Positions 11,001 to 19,793 are shown, numbered from the stretch's first letter. The stretch: 64,000 nucleotides of DNA from Chryseobacterium sp. c4a (GCF_009900745.1 NZ_WXVU01000005.1:183373-247372), one strand, 5' to 3'. The notes: a model not told the origin generated them from the sequence alone. Program-made: numbers and translations.

Positions 11001-11063
11001 CAATAGGAACGGTCTTTAGTCCGTTTTCATCAAAAAGAGAATCATCTGGCTTTAGCTAAAACT
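11001..11063 (+). repeat. Intergenic repeat family 2, copy 1
   Basis: The segment from CAATAGGA through GGTCTTTAGTCCG, an A-rich spacer, and TCATCTGGCTTTAGCTAAAAC matches in order a second segment at 36769-36828. Each half contains a CTTTAG core in a small hairpin. It lies between two VOC genes and has no coding potential. Confidence 0.7.
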
Positions 11064-11093
11064 TAAAAATAATCTATTCAATCCCTGATTATT

Positions 11094-11498
11094 ATGAAAG
11101 CAGAACAAATTATTCCTATCCTAAGAATCTTCGATTATCAGAAAACCCTTGAATTTTATATTGACTGGCTTGGCTTTGAAATAGCTTGGGAGCATCGTTT
11201 TGAAGATGATATGCCTGTTTATATAGAGGTTAAAAAAGATAATATCATTCTTCATCTGAGCGAACATTACGGAGATGCAAGTCCCGGAAGCAGTATTTTT
11301 ATCTGGGGTGAAGGTGTGGCAGAATACCATAAAGAACTTATTGATAAAAAGTATAAATACAATCGCCCCGGACTTGAAAAGACATTCTATGATGCTGTTG
11401 CATTTACGGTGCATGATCCTTTTGGAAATAAAATTATTTTCAATGAAAAATACAATCAGCACAAACATGAAGCCTTAAAGTTCCATTCAATAGAATAG
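11094..11498 (+). CDS. VOC family protein, bleomycin-resistance-like
   Basis: A 134-residue VOC-fold protein. It begins KAEQIIPILRIFDYQKTLEFYIDWLGFEIAWEHRF and has DNIILHLSEHYGDASPGSSI, the segment that in bleomycin-binding proteins lines the drug cleft, and ends in HDPFGNKIIFNEK. Ble-like members sequester glycopeptide antibiotics, but many relatives have other ligands, so drug resistance is only a possibility. Confidence 0.83.
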   Translation: MKAEQIIPILRIFDYQKTLEFYIDWLGFEIAWEHRFEDDMPVYIEVKKDNIILHLSEHYGDASPGSSIFIWGEGVAEYHKELIDKKYKYNRPGLEKTFYDAVAFTVHDPFGNKIIFNEKYNQHKHEALKFHSIE

Positions 11499-11605
11499 AA
11501 AGCAATCGTACTCAATCTATTATTGTTGATGAAGAATGATAGAAAATCATAAATCATTCCCTCTTTAACTTGATTGAAATCATCATCTGTTTAGAATATT
11601 AAGAC

Positions 11606-11613
11606 TAACTTTG
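11606..11613 (+). promoter_or_regulatory. Candidate -7 element for the DUF763 gene
   Basis: TAACTTTG matches TAnnTTTG exactly and ends 17 bases before the start codon of the DUF763 gene. The nearest TTG triplets upstream are 29 or more bases away, farther than usual for a -33 element. Confidence 0.4.
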
Positions 11614-11630
11614 TTTCTTTACAATAGAAA

Positions 11631-12842
11631 ATGAAACGTTCAGGAACAGCAGATCTACCTCTTCACTATGGCAAAGTACCACCATGGCTGTATGAACGTA
11701 TGTCTATTCTTGGGCTTTCCATTGTTGAAGCAATCCTTACAGATTATGGTAAAGATGAGGTTCTTCGCCGGTTAGCAGATCCATTTTGGTTTCAGAGTTT
11801 TGGAGCTGTTATGGGAATGGACTGGCATTCTTCAGGAATAACTACTTCAGTAATGGGGGCTTTGAAACGTTCCATTAATCCCAATTCTCAGTCGTTGGGA
11901 TTGTATATCTGTGGCGGAAAAGGAAAATTTTCCAGAGAAACCCCATCAGAGCTTATTCAGATTGCTGAAAAAACAGGTTTGGATGGGAATGAGCTGGTAA
12001 GAGCCAGTAAGTTATCCGCTAAAGTAGATAATACGGCTATTCAGGATGGATATCAGTTGTATCTGCATAACTTTATCCTGTCAGACAATGGAAGCTGGAG
12101 TGTTATTCAGCAGGGAATGCATGACTCTGACGGAACAGCAAGGCGTTACCATTGGCATTCCGCAAATATAACTTCCTTTGTGGAAGAACCTCATACCGGA
12201 ATTAATGGGATTTCAAGAGGACGAATTTTAAATCTTACGGATTCCGAAGCTGCTGAAAACAGAAAAGGAATCCTGGATATTTCCCACACAGATTCTATTG
12301 ACGTGATGAAGGATTTTTCAAGATTAATTCTTCCTGCCCATCATGATGTGCAGGCCTCTGACGTAGATCTTAAACGGTTGGGAGCTCTTTTGTATATGAC
12401 CCGAGAGCAACAACCACAAAATTTTGAAGATTTATTGATGCTGGAAGGAGTAGGCCCTAGAACGATGCAGTCTTTAGCTCTGGTAAGTGAAGTGATTCAC
12501 GGAGCACCATCAAGATTTTCTGATCCTGCGAGATTTTCTTTTGCTCATGGAGGAAAAGATGGCCACCCATTTCCGGTTCCGATTAATGTATATGATGAAA
12601 GCATTAGTATTCTTAGAAAAGGAATAGAAAAATCAAAACTTGGAAATTCAGATAAGCTGAATACTTTGAATAAACTTCATCAGATTGTAGCTGCTGCTGA
12701 AAAAGACTTTACTCCCGATTTTGATATTCAGGAAGTCATTGAAGAAGAACGTCAGAATTCATGGCGTTTTGGTGGAAAAACAGTGATGGATGATGCTCAG
12801 AAACCTGCTCCTCCTAAACCTATTCAGCTCTCTTTATTTTAA
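11631..12842 (+). CDS. DUF763 domain protein
   Basis: A 403-residue protein that is full length for DUF763, a family shared by bacteria and archaea with no settled function. The N-terminal part (RSGTADLPLHYGKVPPWLYERM) is highly characteristic. Residues 271-290 (LEGVGPRTMQSLALVSEVIH) form a helix-hairpin-helix-like motif, which suggests nucleic-acid binding. The C-terminus is charged and has DAQKPAPPKPIQLSLF, which resembles the short clamp-binding QLSLF type peptide. A DNA-linked role is inferred from these two features. It is transcribed alone. Confidence 0.9.
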   Translation: MKRSGTADLPLHYGKVPPWLYERMSILGLSIVEAILTDYGKDEVLRRLADPFWFQSFGAVMGMDWHSSGITTSVMGALKRSINPNSQSLGLYICGGKGKFSRETPSELIQIAEKTGLDGNELVRASKLSAKVDNTAIQDGYQLYLHNFILSDNGSWSVIQQGMHDSDGTARRYHWHSANITSFVEEPHTGINGISRGRILNLTDSEAAENRKGILDISHTDSIDVMKDFSRLILPAHHDVQASDVDLKRLGALLYMTREQQPQNFEDLLMLEGVGPRTMQSLALVSEVIHGAPSRFSDPARFSFAHGGKDGHPFPVPINVYDESISILRKGIEKSKLGNSDKLNTLNKLHQIVAAAEKDFTPDFDIQEVIEEERQNSWRFGGKTVMDDAQKPAPPKPIQLSLF

Positions 12843-12910
12843 AGAAAGAAGCAAATCCAATTACTGAGAAACTTCATTTTAAATCTTAACTTCTCTATAA
12901 CAACGATCAC

Positions 12911-12977
12911 TATGGTATAGCAATTCCCTTCAGTTGGAGGGGAGGGGCAAATCTTCGATTTGACAGGGTGGTTTTCT
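12911..12977. repeat. Intergenic GGAGGGG/GGGTGG module
   Basis: This segment contains CCCTTCAGTTGGAGGGGAGGGG, split by an AAATC-TTCG-ATTTGAC hairpin, then AGGGTGGTTTT. From memory, segments of this shape recur between genes in flavobacterial genomes, but only one copy is present here, so the repeat status cannot be shown from this window. Confidence 0.35.
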
Positions 12978-13136
12978 CCAGTACTTAAACTTCTGTTTAA
13001 ATATGTGATATTGCTAATTTATCTTAAATTCAGTGAAATATGTGGTATTAAATCATAAATAAATCATTTTGTTTAATTAAAGTTATGGATATTTCAATTT
13101 AAAATTTTAATTTTAAAGTCTTAAAAAAATGACCTG

Positions 13137-13727
13137 ATGACCTATAAATCCCTAGAAGTGTGTTACGATTTTCCGTTTTTTCTTCAGGAAGAACTTGATG
13201 AAATATTTAAGGCTCATGAAAAAACATCCTTTCAAAAAGGAGAGTTTATCCTTGAGGAAGGAAAAATGGCAAACGAATATTATATTCTGGATAGCGGATT
13301 GGCTCGTTCATTTGTTAATGATTTTAATGGAAATGAAGTTACTACCCATTTTTTTGTTGAAAATGAGGTGATTATTGAGGTTCTCTCCATGTTTCAAAGG
13401 ATTCCGACACAGGAAAATATTGTCTGCATCACCGACTGCGAATGCTGGAAACTGGATTATGATACTTTCCAGGAGCTTTTTCACAAAATTCCTAACCTAA
13501 GAGAATGGGGAAGAGCATGGATGTCTAAAGAACTTTTTGATTATAAACAAAGATCGGTGGAAATGTTCACCCTTTCAGCGACAAGAAGATATCTGAATTT
13601 GTTGGAGCAAAAATCAAAGGTTATACAATTTGCCCCTTTGAAGCAGATTGCTTCTTATCTTGGAGTGACAGATACTTCTCTGAGCAGAATTCGTAAAGAA
13701 TTGGTCTCTCATCCTAAGAAAATTTAA
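13137..13727 (+). CDS. Crp/Fnr family transcriptional regulator
   Basis: A 196-residue regulator, paralogous in layout to the one at 9221. It has a cNMP-type barrel (FILEEGKMANEYYILDSGLA, then VTTHFFVENEVIIEV) and a C-terminal helix-turn-helix with PLKQIASYLGVTDTSLSRIRKEL. There are no Cys ligands for a cluster. The next gene, a VOC protein 78 bases on in the same direction, is the likeliest local target or co-transcribed partner. Confidence 0.88.
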   Translation: MTYKSLEVCYDFPFFLQEELDEIFKAHEKTSFQKGEFILEEGKMANEYYILDSGLARSFVNDFNGNEVTTHFFVENEVIIEVLSMFQRIPTQENIVCITDCECWKLDYDTFQELFHKIPNLREWGRAWMSKELFDYKQRSVEMFTLSATRRYLNLLEQKSKVIQFAPLKQIASYLGVTDTSLSRIRKELVSHPKKI

Positions 13728-13805
13728 ATCTTGCCTTATGGCAAGTTGATTTCCATTACTCCTTGGTAATTTTGGGTAAAAGTTTAACACCAAAAATTAT
13801 TAAAA

Positions 13806-14219
13806 ATGAAAATCAATCAAATCTATATCAATTTACCTGTAAAAGACGTACAGAAAACCAGAGCATTCTGGACAAAGCTTGGTTTTTCTATTAACGAACA
13901 GTTTTCAGATGATAAAGCAGTATGTGTGGTGATGAAAGAAGATCACATTTACACGATGTTTCTGAAAGAAGATTTTTTTCAAACCTTTACCAATAGACCT
14001 TTTGCAAAAGGAGATACCACACAGGTGCTTCTTGCTATTGGCGTAGAGCGCAGAGAAGAAGTAGATGAGATGGTAAATACAGCTATTGAAAATGGGGGTT
14101 CCAAATACAGTGAGCCTATGGATCACGGATGGATGTATCAAAATGCTTTTGCAGATATTGATGGTCATCAGTGGGAAGTAATGCATGCAGATCCTTCGCA
14201 GTTTCCAGACAATATCTAA
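13806..14219 (+). CDS. VOC family protein
   Basis: A 137-residue VOC-fold protein: INQIYINLPVKDVQKTRAFWTKLGFSINEQF at the N-terminus and FADIDGHQWEVMHADPSQFP at the C-terminus. This subclass (the 'lactoylglutathione lyase-like, extradiol dioxygenase-like' proteins) is widespread in Bacteroidota and lacks a known substrate. It sits between a Crp/Fnr regulator and a DinB-like gene. Confidence 0.85.
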   Translation: MKINQIYINLPVKDVQKTRAFWTKLGFSINEQFSDDKAVCVVMKEDHIYTMFLKEDFFQTFTNRPFAKGDTTQVLLAIGVERREEVDEMVNTAIENGGSKYSEPMDHGWMYQNAFADIDGHQWEVMHADPSQFPDNI

Positions 14220-14250
14220 CCAATTTTATTTTCATATCAACATAGAAGTC

Positions 14251-14703
14251 ATGTCAAACGAAATAGAATTAGTAAAAAATCAAATCAATATTACCTATAA
14301 AGTAATTTTGATTAATACAGAAGGAATTACCCATGAAGAGTCAATGATTTTTCCTAATGGGGAAGGCAATTGTATGAATTGGGTCTTAGGGCATCTTATT
14401 TATATCAGAAATGGTCTGCTGAATATTTTGGGCGGAGAATCGATTTGGGATGCCGAAAAATTTTCGGGGTATAACAGAGGAGCTATTGCTTTAGAAAGAA
14501 AAGATGAATTTGTAAATTTTGATGAACTGAAATCTTACTTAAAACAATCCCAAGAAAAATTAGAAGAGAAACTGATTGGCCTTGGACACTTTCCTGTTGA
14601 ACAGATCAGCGATATTGCAACTCTTTGTTTCCACGAAAATTATCATAGTGGACAGCTTGGATATATCCGTAGGCTTCTGGGAAAACCGGGAGGGATAAAA
14701 TAA
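14251..14703 (+). CDS. DinB-like four-helix protein
   Basis: A 150-residue DinB/YfiT-type protein starting at the ATG at 14251 (a frame-extended start at 14185 would overlap the upstream gene). The conserved metal-site layout is visible: a His in NWVLGHLIYIRN, and HENYHSGQLGYIRRLLG near the C-terminus, giving the three-His metal centre typical of the family. Members are metal-dependent thiol transferases or damage-inducible proteins of unknown substrate. Confidence 0.85.
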   Translation: MSNEIELVKNQINITYKVILINTEGITHEESMIFPNGEGNCMNWVLGHLIYIRNGLLNILGGESIWDAEKFSGYNRGAIALERKDEFVNFDELKSYLKQSQEKLEEKLIGLGHFPVEQISDIATLCFHENYHSGQLGYIRRLLGKPGGIK

Positions 14704-15031
14704 TAGCACAAAGAAGTTGATTAACCTTGGAAATCTGTGAAAGAAAAATAGATTCCAGACTGCCCTTCTGAACTTTGTTCGCAGATCTTCAATCTGTACT
14801 CTGAATAATAAAAGAAACTGTTGACTTTTTATTTTATTTCGGGGATGGTGCAGATTAGGCAGATGATTGAGGCTTAAAAACGTATGAAATCTGTAAAATA
14901 TACCGGGAAAAGATCTGCATTACTCAATTTTATCGAAGATAAAATCTTTGCGCCTTAAAAAATATAGAGTTTACAAATTATTCGCGCCTTTGCGTTTTTC
15001 TAACCATTAATTAATATAAAAAAATAAAATA
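14704..15031. other. 328-base intergenic stretch with repeat copy
   Basis: No credible gene. It contains copy B of repeat family 1 (14758-14812) and, at about 14940-15000, two closely spaced TTTGCGCCTT/CGCGCCTTTGCG segments that look like a further intergenic repeat. The bases just before the next start are A-rich, as is usual for start regions here. Confidence 0.6.
14758..14812 (+). repeat. Intergenic repeat family 1, copy B
   Basis: It contains CTTCTGAACTTTGTTCGCAG followed by ATCTTCAATCTGTACTCTGAA. It is related in order and sequence to copies at 43051, 17781 (opposite strand) and 23603 (opposite strand). Confidence 0.7.
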
Positions 15032-15556
15032 ATGAACACACCAAAATCAAAAAAAATGGAGCTCATTATTCCGGCTTATAGAATGCATACCCAAAGCTTT
15101 GTGAATGTTTTGGATGGCATTTCGGAAGAAGATGCACTCAAAAGAATTGAAAACAAAACCAATCATATCGTTTGGATGGCAGGAAACTTCTTGAATATGC
15201 GTTATGGTTTGGGAATGGTATTAGGTCTTCAGGATCAGGATCCTAATAATGACCTGTTTTTTCAGGGAAAAACATTGGATGAAAGTTATACCTATCCAAC
15301 ATTAGCCGATTTGAAGAAAAACTTCCATGATATTTCTCCAAAAGTATATCAGAAGTTGTTTGAAGTAACGGACGAAGAATTGGATGAAATCTTTGAAATA
15401 GGAATGAATATTCCCTTTATTAAAGAAACCAAACTCAATTTTGTAGGAATGTGCATGGGTCGTGAAGACTATCTCAGTGGGCAAATCGGTTTGATGCGAA
15501 GAGTTTTAGACTATCCGGGAATGAAATATGATGTAGATGAAAACCTTACCTATTAA
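15032..15556 (+). CDS. DinB-like four-helix protein
   Basis: A 174-residue protein of DinB-like size and helix pattern: LIIPAYRMHTQSFVNVLDGI, then NKTNHIVWMAGNFLNMRYGL with the first His, and MCMGREDYLSGQIGLMRRVL at the end. Compared with the gene at 14251, the C-terminal 'HENYHSGQ' is here 'REDYLSGQ', so two metal-ligand histidines are replaced. It may have lost the metal site and be a binding protein only. Its stop shares one base with the start of the downstream hydrolase (TAATG), so they are translated together. Confidence 0.78.
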   Translation: MNTPKSKKMELIIPAYRMHTQSFVNVLDGISEEDALKRIENKTNHIVWMAGNFLNMRYGLGMVLGLQDQDPNNDLFFQGKTLDESYTYPTLADLKKNFHDISPKVYQKLFEVTDEELDEIFEIGMNIPFIKETKLNFVGMCMGREDYLSGQIGLMRRVLDYPGMKYDVDENLTY

Positions 15557-16335
15557 TGATGAGCCCGGTAGAAAAAGGATATAAGCGAGTTAACGGAATT
15601 CAGCTGTATTATGAAATCTATGGTTCCGGAAAGCCTGTAGTTTTGATTCATGGAGGCGGTTCCTCTATTTTATATGATTTCAAAGAGGTCATTACAAGGC
15701 TGGAAAACAAATTTCAGCTTATAGGAATAGATCTTCAGAATCATGGAAGAAGTGAACATCGTGATATTCCTGAAACATTTGAGCAGGATGCTGATGATGT
15801 GGCTGCACTTTTATCAGAACTGAATATTGATAAAGCTTCATTCTGGGGCTTCAGTAATGGCGGAAATACAGTCATGCAGATTGCACACCGTCATCCGGGG
15901 AAAGTAGAAAAGCTGGTGGTTGCCTCAGCGTTTTATAAAAGAGAAGGAATGATGGACGGCTTTTTTGAAATGATGGCGGAAGCCACTTTTGAATCGATGC
16001 CTGAACCTTTCAAAATCAATTTTTTAAATCTGAATCCTGACTTTTCTAAACTGGAAAACTTCTTTGATAAAGACAGTAAGAGAATGCAAACCTTTGTAGA
16101 CTGGGATGATAAAGTGCTGAGTTCTATAGAGTCCCCAACCTTGTTCATAAGTGGAGATAAAGATGTGATGAAACCGGAACATACCATAGCGATGTGGCGG
16201 TTGGTAGAGAATTCACAGGTAATGATCCTTCCTGCAACACATGGAGTGTATATGATGGCTGATTTTGATGGCAGTCTCAACGAAAATTTAGTCAACTTCA
16301 CGATAAAAGAAGTAGAAACATTTTTAAATACATAA
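15556..16335 (+). CDS. Alpha/beta hydrolase
   Basis: A 259-residue hydrolase. The oxyanion segment is LIHGGGSSILYDF (about 30-42), the nucleophile Ser100 lies in WGFSNGG, the acid is probably in SGDKDVMKPEH, and the His in LPATHGVYM. The lid is short. It resembles 'proline iminopeptidase/haloperoxidase'-type hydrolases; the substrate is unknown. It is coupled by a one-base overlap to the DinB-like gene upstream. A second ATG follows immediately, and either could be used. Confidence 0.87.
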   Translation: MMSPVEKGYKRVNGIQLYYEIYGSGKPVVLIHGGGSSILYDFKEVITRLENKFQLIGIDLQNHGRSEHRDIPETFEQDADDVAALLSELNIDKASFWGFSNGGNTVMQIAHRHPGKVEKLVVASAFYKREGMMDGFFEMMAEATFESMPEPFKINFLNLNPDFSKLENFFDKDSKRMQTFVDWDDKVLSSIESPTLFISGDKDVMKPEHTIAMWRLVENSQVMILPATHGVYMMADFDGSLNENLVNFTIKEVETFLNT

Positions 16336-16440
16336 AAATACAGATTACATTCAATTTTTTCACATCAGGACATTGGTGCTATTTGTGAAACTATTCGTGG
16401 TCTAAATAAAACAATAAATAACAATTAAAATTAAAAAATC

Positions 16441-16872
16441 ATGGCAAAATTAAATCCGTACTTAAATTTCGATGGAAAAGCTGAAGAAGCTTTCAACTTT
16501 TACAAATCTGTTTTTGGAGGAGAATTCGTAGGCGAAGTTCATAAAATGGGAAATGCTCCCGGCACCGAAAACCTTTCTGAAGAAGAAAAAAACAGAGTGA
16601 TGCATATTGCATTGCCTATTGGAGGAGACCTTTTAATGGCTTCCGATATCGTTCCCAGCTTCGGCCAAAAGCTAAACGTAGGAAATAATAATTATGTTTC
16701 TATTTTTCCGGATTCAAGAGACGAGGCAGACAGGCTTTTCAAAGGACTTTCTGAAGGCGGAAATGTAGAAATGCCAATTGAAGACCAGTTTTGGGGCGAC
16801 TATTTTGGAAGCTTTCAGGATAAATATGGTGTTCATTGGATGGTAAATTATAATGAACAATACGGGAAATAA
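16441..16872 (+). CDS. VOC family protein, PhnB-like
   Basis: A 143-residue protein starting AKLNPYLNFDGKAEEAFNFYKSVFGGEFVGEV, the PhnB/YjdN-type VOC signature, with the second half ending FGSFQDKYGVHWMVNYN. Despite being often annotated as 3-demethylubiquinone methyltransferase-like, these are VOC-fold proteins without a methyltransferase domain. The function is unknown. Confidence 0.87.
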   Translation: MAKLNPYLNFDGKAEEAFNFYKSVFGGEFVGEVHKMGNAPGTENLSEEEKNRVMHIALPIGGDLLMASDIVPSFGQKLNVGNNNYVSIFPDSRDEADRLFKGLSEGGNVEMPIEDQFWGDYFGSFQDKYGVHWMVNYNEQYGK

Positions 16873-16892
16873 TCTTATATTTAACTAATTAT

Positions 16893-16928
16893 AAAAGGAG
16901 ATGCCCGTTTTCGGGCAGCTCTTTTGTT
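16893..16928 (+). terminator. Rho-independent terminator
   Basis: AAAGGAG-A-TGCCCG pairs with CGGGCA-G-CTCTTT around a TTTT loop, followed by TTTTG. It lies about 20 bases after the PhnB-like gene. Confidence 0.8.
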
Positions 16929-16949
16929 TAATCATTAAAAAATAGAACT

Positions 16950-17363
16950 ATGGATCCAATTAAAATAGACATCACCATTTTAGCACCGGTAGAAAAAGTA
17001 TGGAATTATTTCAATGAACCTAAGCACATCACAAAATGGAATTTTGCCCATGAAAGCTGGCATTGTCCTAGTTCTGAAAACGACCTGAAGGTAGGGGGAA
17101 AGTTTAAAAATAAAATGGAAGCAAAAGATAAAAGTTTTGCATTTGATTTTGAAGGAGTATACGATGAAGTAACCCCACACGAGCTTATAAAATATCACAT
17201 GGAAGACGGACGTAACGTAGCGGTAATCTTTGATAAAATAGATGAGAATACCACAAAAGTCACTGAAGTTTTCGACCCTGAAAAACAAAATTCTGTGGAA
17301 ATGCAGAGAGATGGCTGGTATGCTATCCTTAATAATTTCCACAAGTATGTTGAGAACCATTAA
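16950..17363 (+). CDS. SRPBCC (START-like) protein, AHSA1 type
   Basis: A 137-residue SRPBCC protein: IKIDITILAPVEKVWNYFNEPKHITKWNFAHESWHCP, then GGKFKNKMEAKDKSFAFDFEGVYDEV, and a C-terminal helix with RDGWYAILNNFHKYVE. This is the AHSA1-like activator-of-Hsp90 homology fold, in bacteria usually a small ligand-binding protein. It is one of three SRPBCC genes in this cluster (others at 19892 and 20367). Confidence 0.87.
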   Translation: MDPIKIDITILAPVEKVWNYFNEPKHITKWNFAHESWHCPSSENDLKVGGKFKNKMEAKDKSFAFDFEGVYDEVTPHELIKYHMEDGRNVAVIFDKIDENTTKVTEVFDPEKQNSVEMQRDGWYAILNNFHKYVENH

Positions 17364-17398
17364 CTATATTTTTTGTAGCCATGATCAATTTAGTTATC

Positions 17399-17638
17399 AT
17401 GTCAAAGAGTTTAAATTCCATTTATACTGTCAATTATGATCCTGAAGATGAATTTCTTTTAGGTGTCATTGCAGTACCAGCAAGGAGAGCCTTGAGAAAG
17501 GAAAAGATAGATTCTTTGGAAAAGCTGTCGGATTATTCTGAAAAAGAGATCTTACAGCTGCATGGTTTCGGAAAAAATGCAATAATGAAGCTGAAAGATC
17601 ATATGAAGGAGCACCAAATGTGTTTTAAAGAAGCATAA
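17399..17638 (+). CDS. Small helix-hairpin-helix protein, RNA polymerase alpha-CTD-like
   Basis: I start this at the ATG at 17399, giving 79 residues; an ATG at 17381 would add six. The core IAVPARRALRKEKIDSLEKL followed by LQLHGFGKNAIMKLKDHM matches the helix-hairpin-helix fold of the RNA polymerase alpha-subunit C-terminal domain, here as a stand-alone protein. Such proteins may bind DNA or RNA polymerase, but this is inference. It follows the SRPBCC gene by only about 35 bases and may be co-transcribed. Confidence 0.8.
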   Translation: MSKSLNSIYTVNYDPEDEFLLGVIAVPARRALRKEKIDSLEKLSDYSEKEILQLHGFGKNAIMKLKDHMKEHQMCFKEA

Positions 17639-18045
17639 AAGTAAAAAGACTTGATTTTTTATCGTGTCGTTGCAATGAAATGAATAGAATTTTCTTTTGA
17701 CTGCAGGGACACTATATCTTTTTGCTTTATGTTGTCTTTAGCACATTTTAATTTGTTAATATAAAAACAATTGTAATAACATTCTGAATACAAACTGAAG
17801 ATTTGCAAACGTAGTTCAGAAGTGTAATGAAGAATCTCAACGTAGAGAATCTTCCCAGATTTCCAAGATGCCGAAAACTTTTAAACTCAATGATCTGCTC
17901 AATCCGCGAGATAAAAAAACAAATAATGTTTTTGTTATTCTGAGCGAAACAAAGCGAAATGAAGAATTTTTAGCATAATAAATGAGACAGAATCTTCAAA
18001 CTTGTCAAATAAACAACATACAACTCAACTTTAAAATTTAAACTT
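17639..18045. other. 407-base intergenic stretch
   Basis: No credible gene on either strand. It contains copy D of repeat family 1 (17781-17840) and, just after it, an imperfect inverted segment AGAATCTCAACGTAGAGAATCTT. A second 'GAATGAAGAATTTTTAGC' segment (about 17950) resembles sequence beside copies A and D. Confidence 0.6.
17781..17840 (-). repeat. Intergenic repeat family 1, copy D
   Basis: On the minus strand this reads CTTCATTACACTTCTGAACT, ACGTTTGCAAATCTTCAG, TTTGTATTCAGAAT. It is the closest relative of copy A at 43051, differing at only a few positions over about 50 bases. Confidence 0.75.
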
Positions 18046-18912
18046 ATGAATAACAATATTTTTCCATGTCTCTGGTATGACGGAGATGCCAAGCAATCTG
18101 CTGAATTTTACTGCAAAGTTTTTGGTGGTGAGATTGCTGTAGATACTCCAATGGTAATGAATATTGATCTGTTTGAACAAAGATTTATGCTGCTCAACGG
18201 TGGCCCACAATTTAAGAAAAATCCTTCCATATCTTTTACGATACTTTGTGAAACTGAAGATGAAGTTCAGAAGTACTGGGATCAGCTGGTAGAGGGTGGC
18301 ATGGCTTTAATGGAGCTTGGTTCCTATTCTTGGAGCCCAAAATACGGATGGGTACAAGACAAATATGGGGTAACCTGGCAACTGTTTTTTGGAGAAAAAG
18401 CAGAGGGGCAAAAGATTGTTCCTACTTTGATGTTTATTCATGAAAATAATGGTAAGGCTAAAGAAGCTATGGAGTTATATACCCAAACCTTCCCTGATTC
18501 AATAATAGGTGATATTCTAACTTACGGACAAGGAAGTGAAGGTCATGATATACAGGAGCCGATTGAAAATGTACAGCATGCTCAAGTAACCATTGATAAT
18601 TACACCTTATACTGTATGGATAATTCTTATGATCATCAGTTTGATTTTAATGAAGGAATTTCAATGGTTGTAATGACTGATGATCAGCAGCAAACCGATA
18701 CTTACTGGAATGCACTTACTGCAAACGGTGGAAGAGAAAGTATGTGTGGCTGGCTAAAGGATAAATACGGGCTGAGCTGGCAGATTGTTCCTAAAAAGCT
18801 GATCCAGCTGATGAATGATCCTAACCAGGAAAAAGCTTATAAAGTGGTACAGGCGATGATGAAAATGCAGAAAATTATTATTCAGGATTTAGAAGACGCT
18901 TATAACTCTTAA
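18046..18912 (+). CDS. Double-domain VOC protein, PhnB-like
   Basis: A 288-residue protein made of two tandem PhnB-type VOC domains. Domain 1 (about 1-125) has FPCLWYDGDAKQSAEFYCKVFGGEI and ends WVQDKYGVTWQLFFG; domain 2 (about 128-270) has PTLMFIHENNGKAKEAMELY and ends WLKDKYGLSWQIVP. A short helical tail follows. The fusion puts two half-units in one chain. The function is unknown; the name '3-demethylubiquinone-9 3-methyltransferase' used for such proteins is misleading. Confidence 0.88.
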   Translation: MNNNIFPCLWYDGDAKQSAEFYCKVFGGEIAVDTPMVMNIDLFEQRFMLLNGGPQFKKNPSISFTILCETEDEVQKYWDQLVEGGMALMELGSYSWSPKYGWVQDKYGVTWQLFFGEKAEGQKIVPTLMFIHENNGKAKEAMELYTQTFPDSIIGDILTYGQGSEGHDIQEPIENVQHAQVTIDNYTLYCMDNSYDHQFDFNEGISMVVMTDDQQQTDTYWNALTANGGRESMCGWLKDKYGLSWQIVPKKLIQLMNDPNQEKAYKVVQAMMKMQKIIIQDLEDAYNS

Positions 18913-18959
18913 AGATATTTCGGCGTATTGTTTGATGCTATTTAGAAAAGGATTTGCTT

Positions 18960-19793
18960 ATGAAAACACAGAACAAATCAAAATCTAAGTCTAAAGTCCC
19001 TAAAGAAGGGATGTTTCCGGAAATTATCAGAAATGATTATCTGGGAAGTCGAAAGTTATTGAATAAAAAAGCCATTATTTCAGGCGGCGACAGCGGAATT
19101 GGGCAGGCGGTAGCCGTTCATTTTGCAAGAGAAGGAGCAGACGTTGCTATTATTTATAAAGAAAGTGATGACGATGCTAAAGAAACAAAAAGACTGGTAG
19201 AAAAAGAAGGAAGAAAATGTCTTTTGATTAAAGGAGATCTTACCAGAAAAGCATTCAGAACAAAGAGCCTTGTTAAGATCAAAAAAGAATGGGCAAGTAT
19301 TGATATCCTTGTCAATAATGCAGGGATTCATACCTCGAAAAACAATCTGGAGAAAATTTCTGATGAGCAGATTCAAAAGACATTTGATACTAATATCATT
19401 TCCATGATCTCTTTTACCCGGAATTTTCTTCCGTTAATGGGAAAAGGAGGCCGGATTATCTGTACAACTTCTGTTACAGCTTATCGGGGAAGTGATCACT
19501 TAATTGATTATGCGGCAACAAAGGGCGCTGTATTATCTTTTATCCGTTCTTTGTCTGATAATCTTGCAAAAAAAGAAATTTTAGTGAATGGTATTGCTCC
19601 TGGGCCTATCTGGACCCCACTTGTAAAAGAAGCATTTGATGATCTTTCAACCTTTGGAAAAGATACCCCTTTGAAAAGAGCAGGTCAGCCATCGGAAGTT
19701 GCTCCGGCTTATGTTTTTCTTGCCTCTAAAGATGCCAGTTATATCACTGGAGAAGTGATTCATATCAATGGCGGCGACTTTGTTGGAGGGTAA
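18960..19793 (+). CDS. Short-chain dehydrogenase/reductase
   Basis: A 277-residue classical SDR, starting at the ATG at 18960; a TTG six bases earlier is also in frame, but AAAAGGA at 18947 is better placed for the ATG. The cofactor motif is SGGDSGIGQAVA (41-52), with NNAG further on, the catalytic Ser in TTSVTAYRG and YxxxK in YAATKGA. The Lys/Ser-rich N-terminal extension (about 35 residues, KSKSKSKVPKEGMFPE) matches the 'YhdF/YghA-like glucose or alcohol dehydrogenase' subgroup. It is a NAD(P)-dependent oxidoreductase with unknown substrate. Confidence 0.9.
   Translation: MKTQNKSKSKSKVPKEGMFPEIIRNDYLGSRKLLNKKAIISGGDSGIGQAVAVHFAREGADVAIIYKESDDDAKETKRLVEKEGRKCLLIKGDLTRKAFRTKSLVKIKKEWASIDILVNNAGIHTSKNNLEKISDEQIQKTFDTNIISMISFTRNFLPLMGKGGRIICTTSVTAYRGSDHLIDYAATKGAVLSFIRSLSDNLAKKEILVNGIAPGPIWTPLVKEAFDDLSTFGKDTPLKRAGQPSEVAPAYVFLASKDASYITGEVIHINGGDFVGG

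Noticed and set aside
18954..18959. TTG start of the SDR gene at 18954
   Set aside because: The ATG six bases later is better spaced from the AAAAGGA sequence and is the more usual start.
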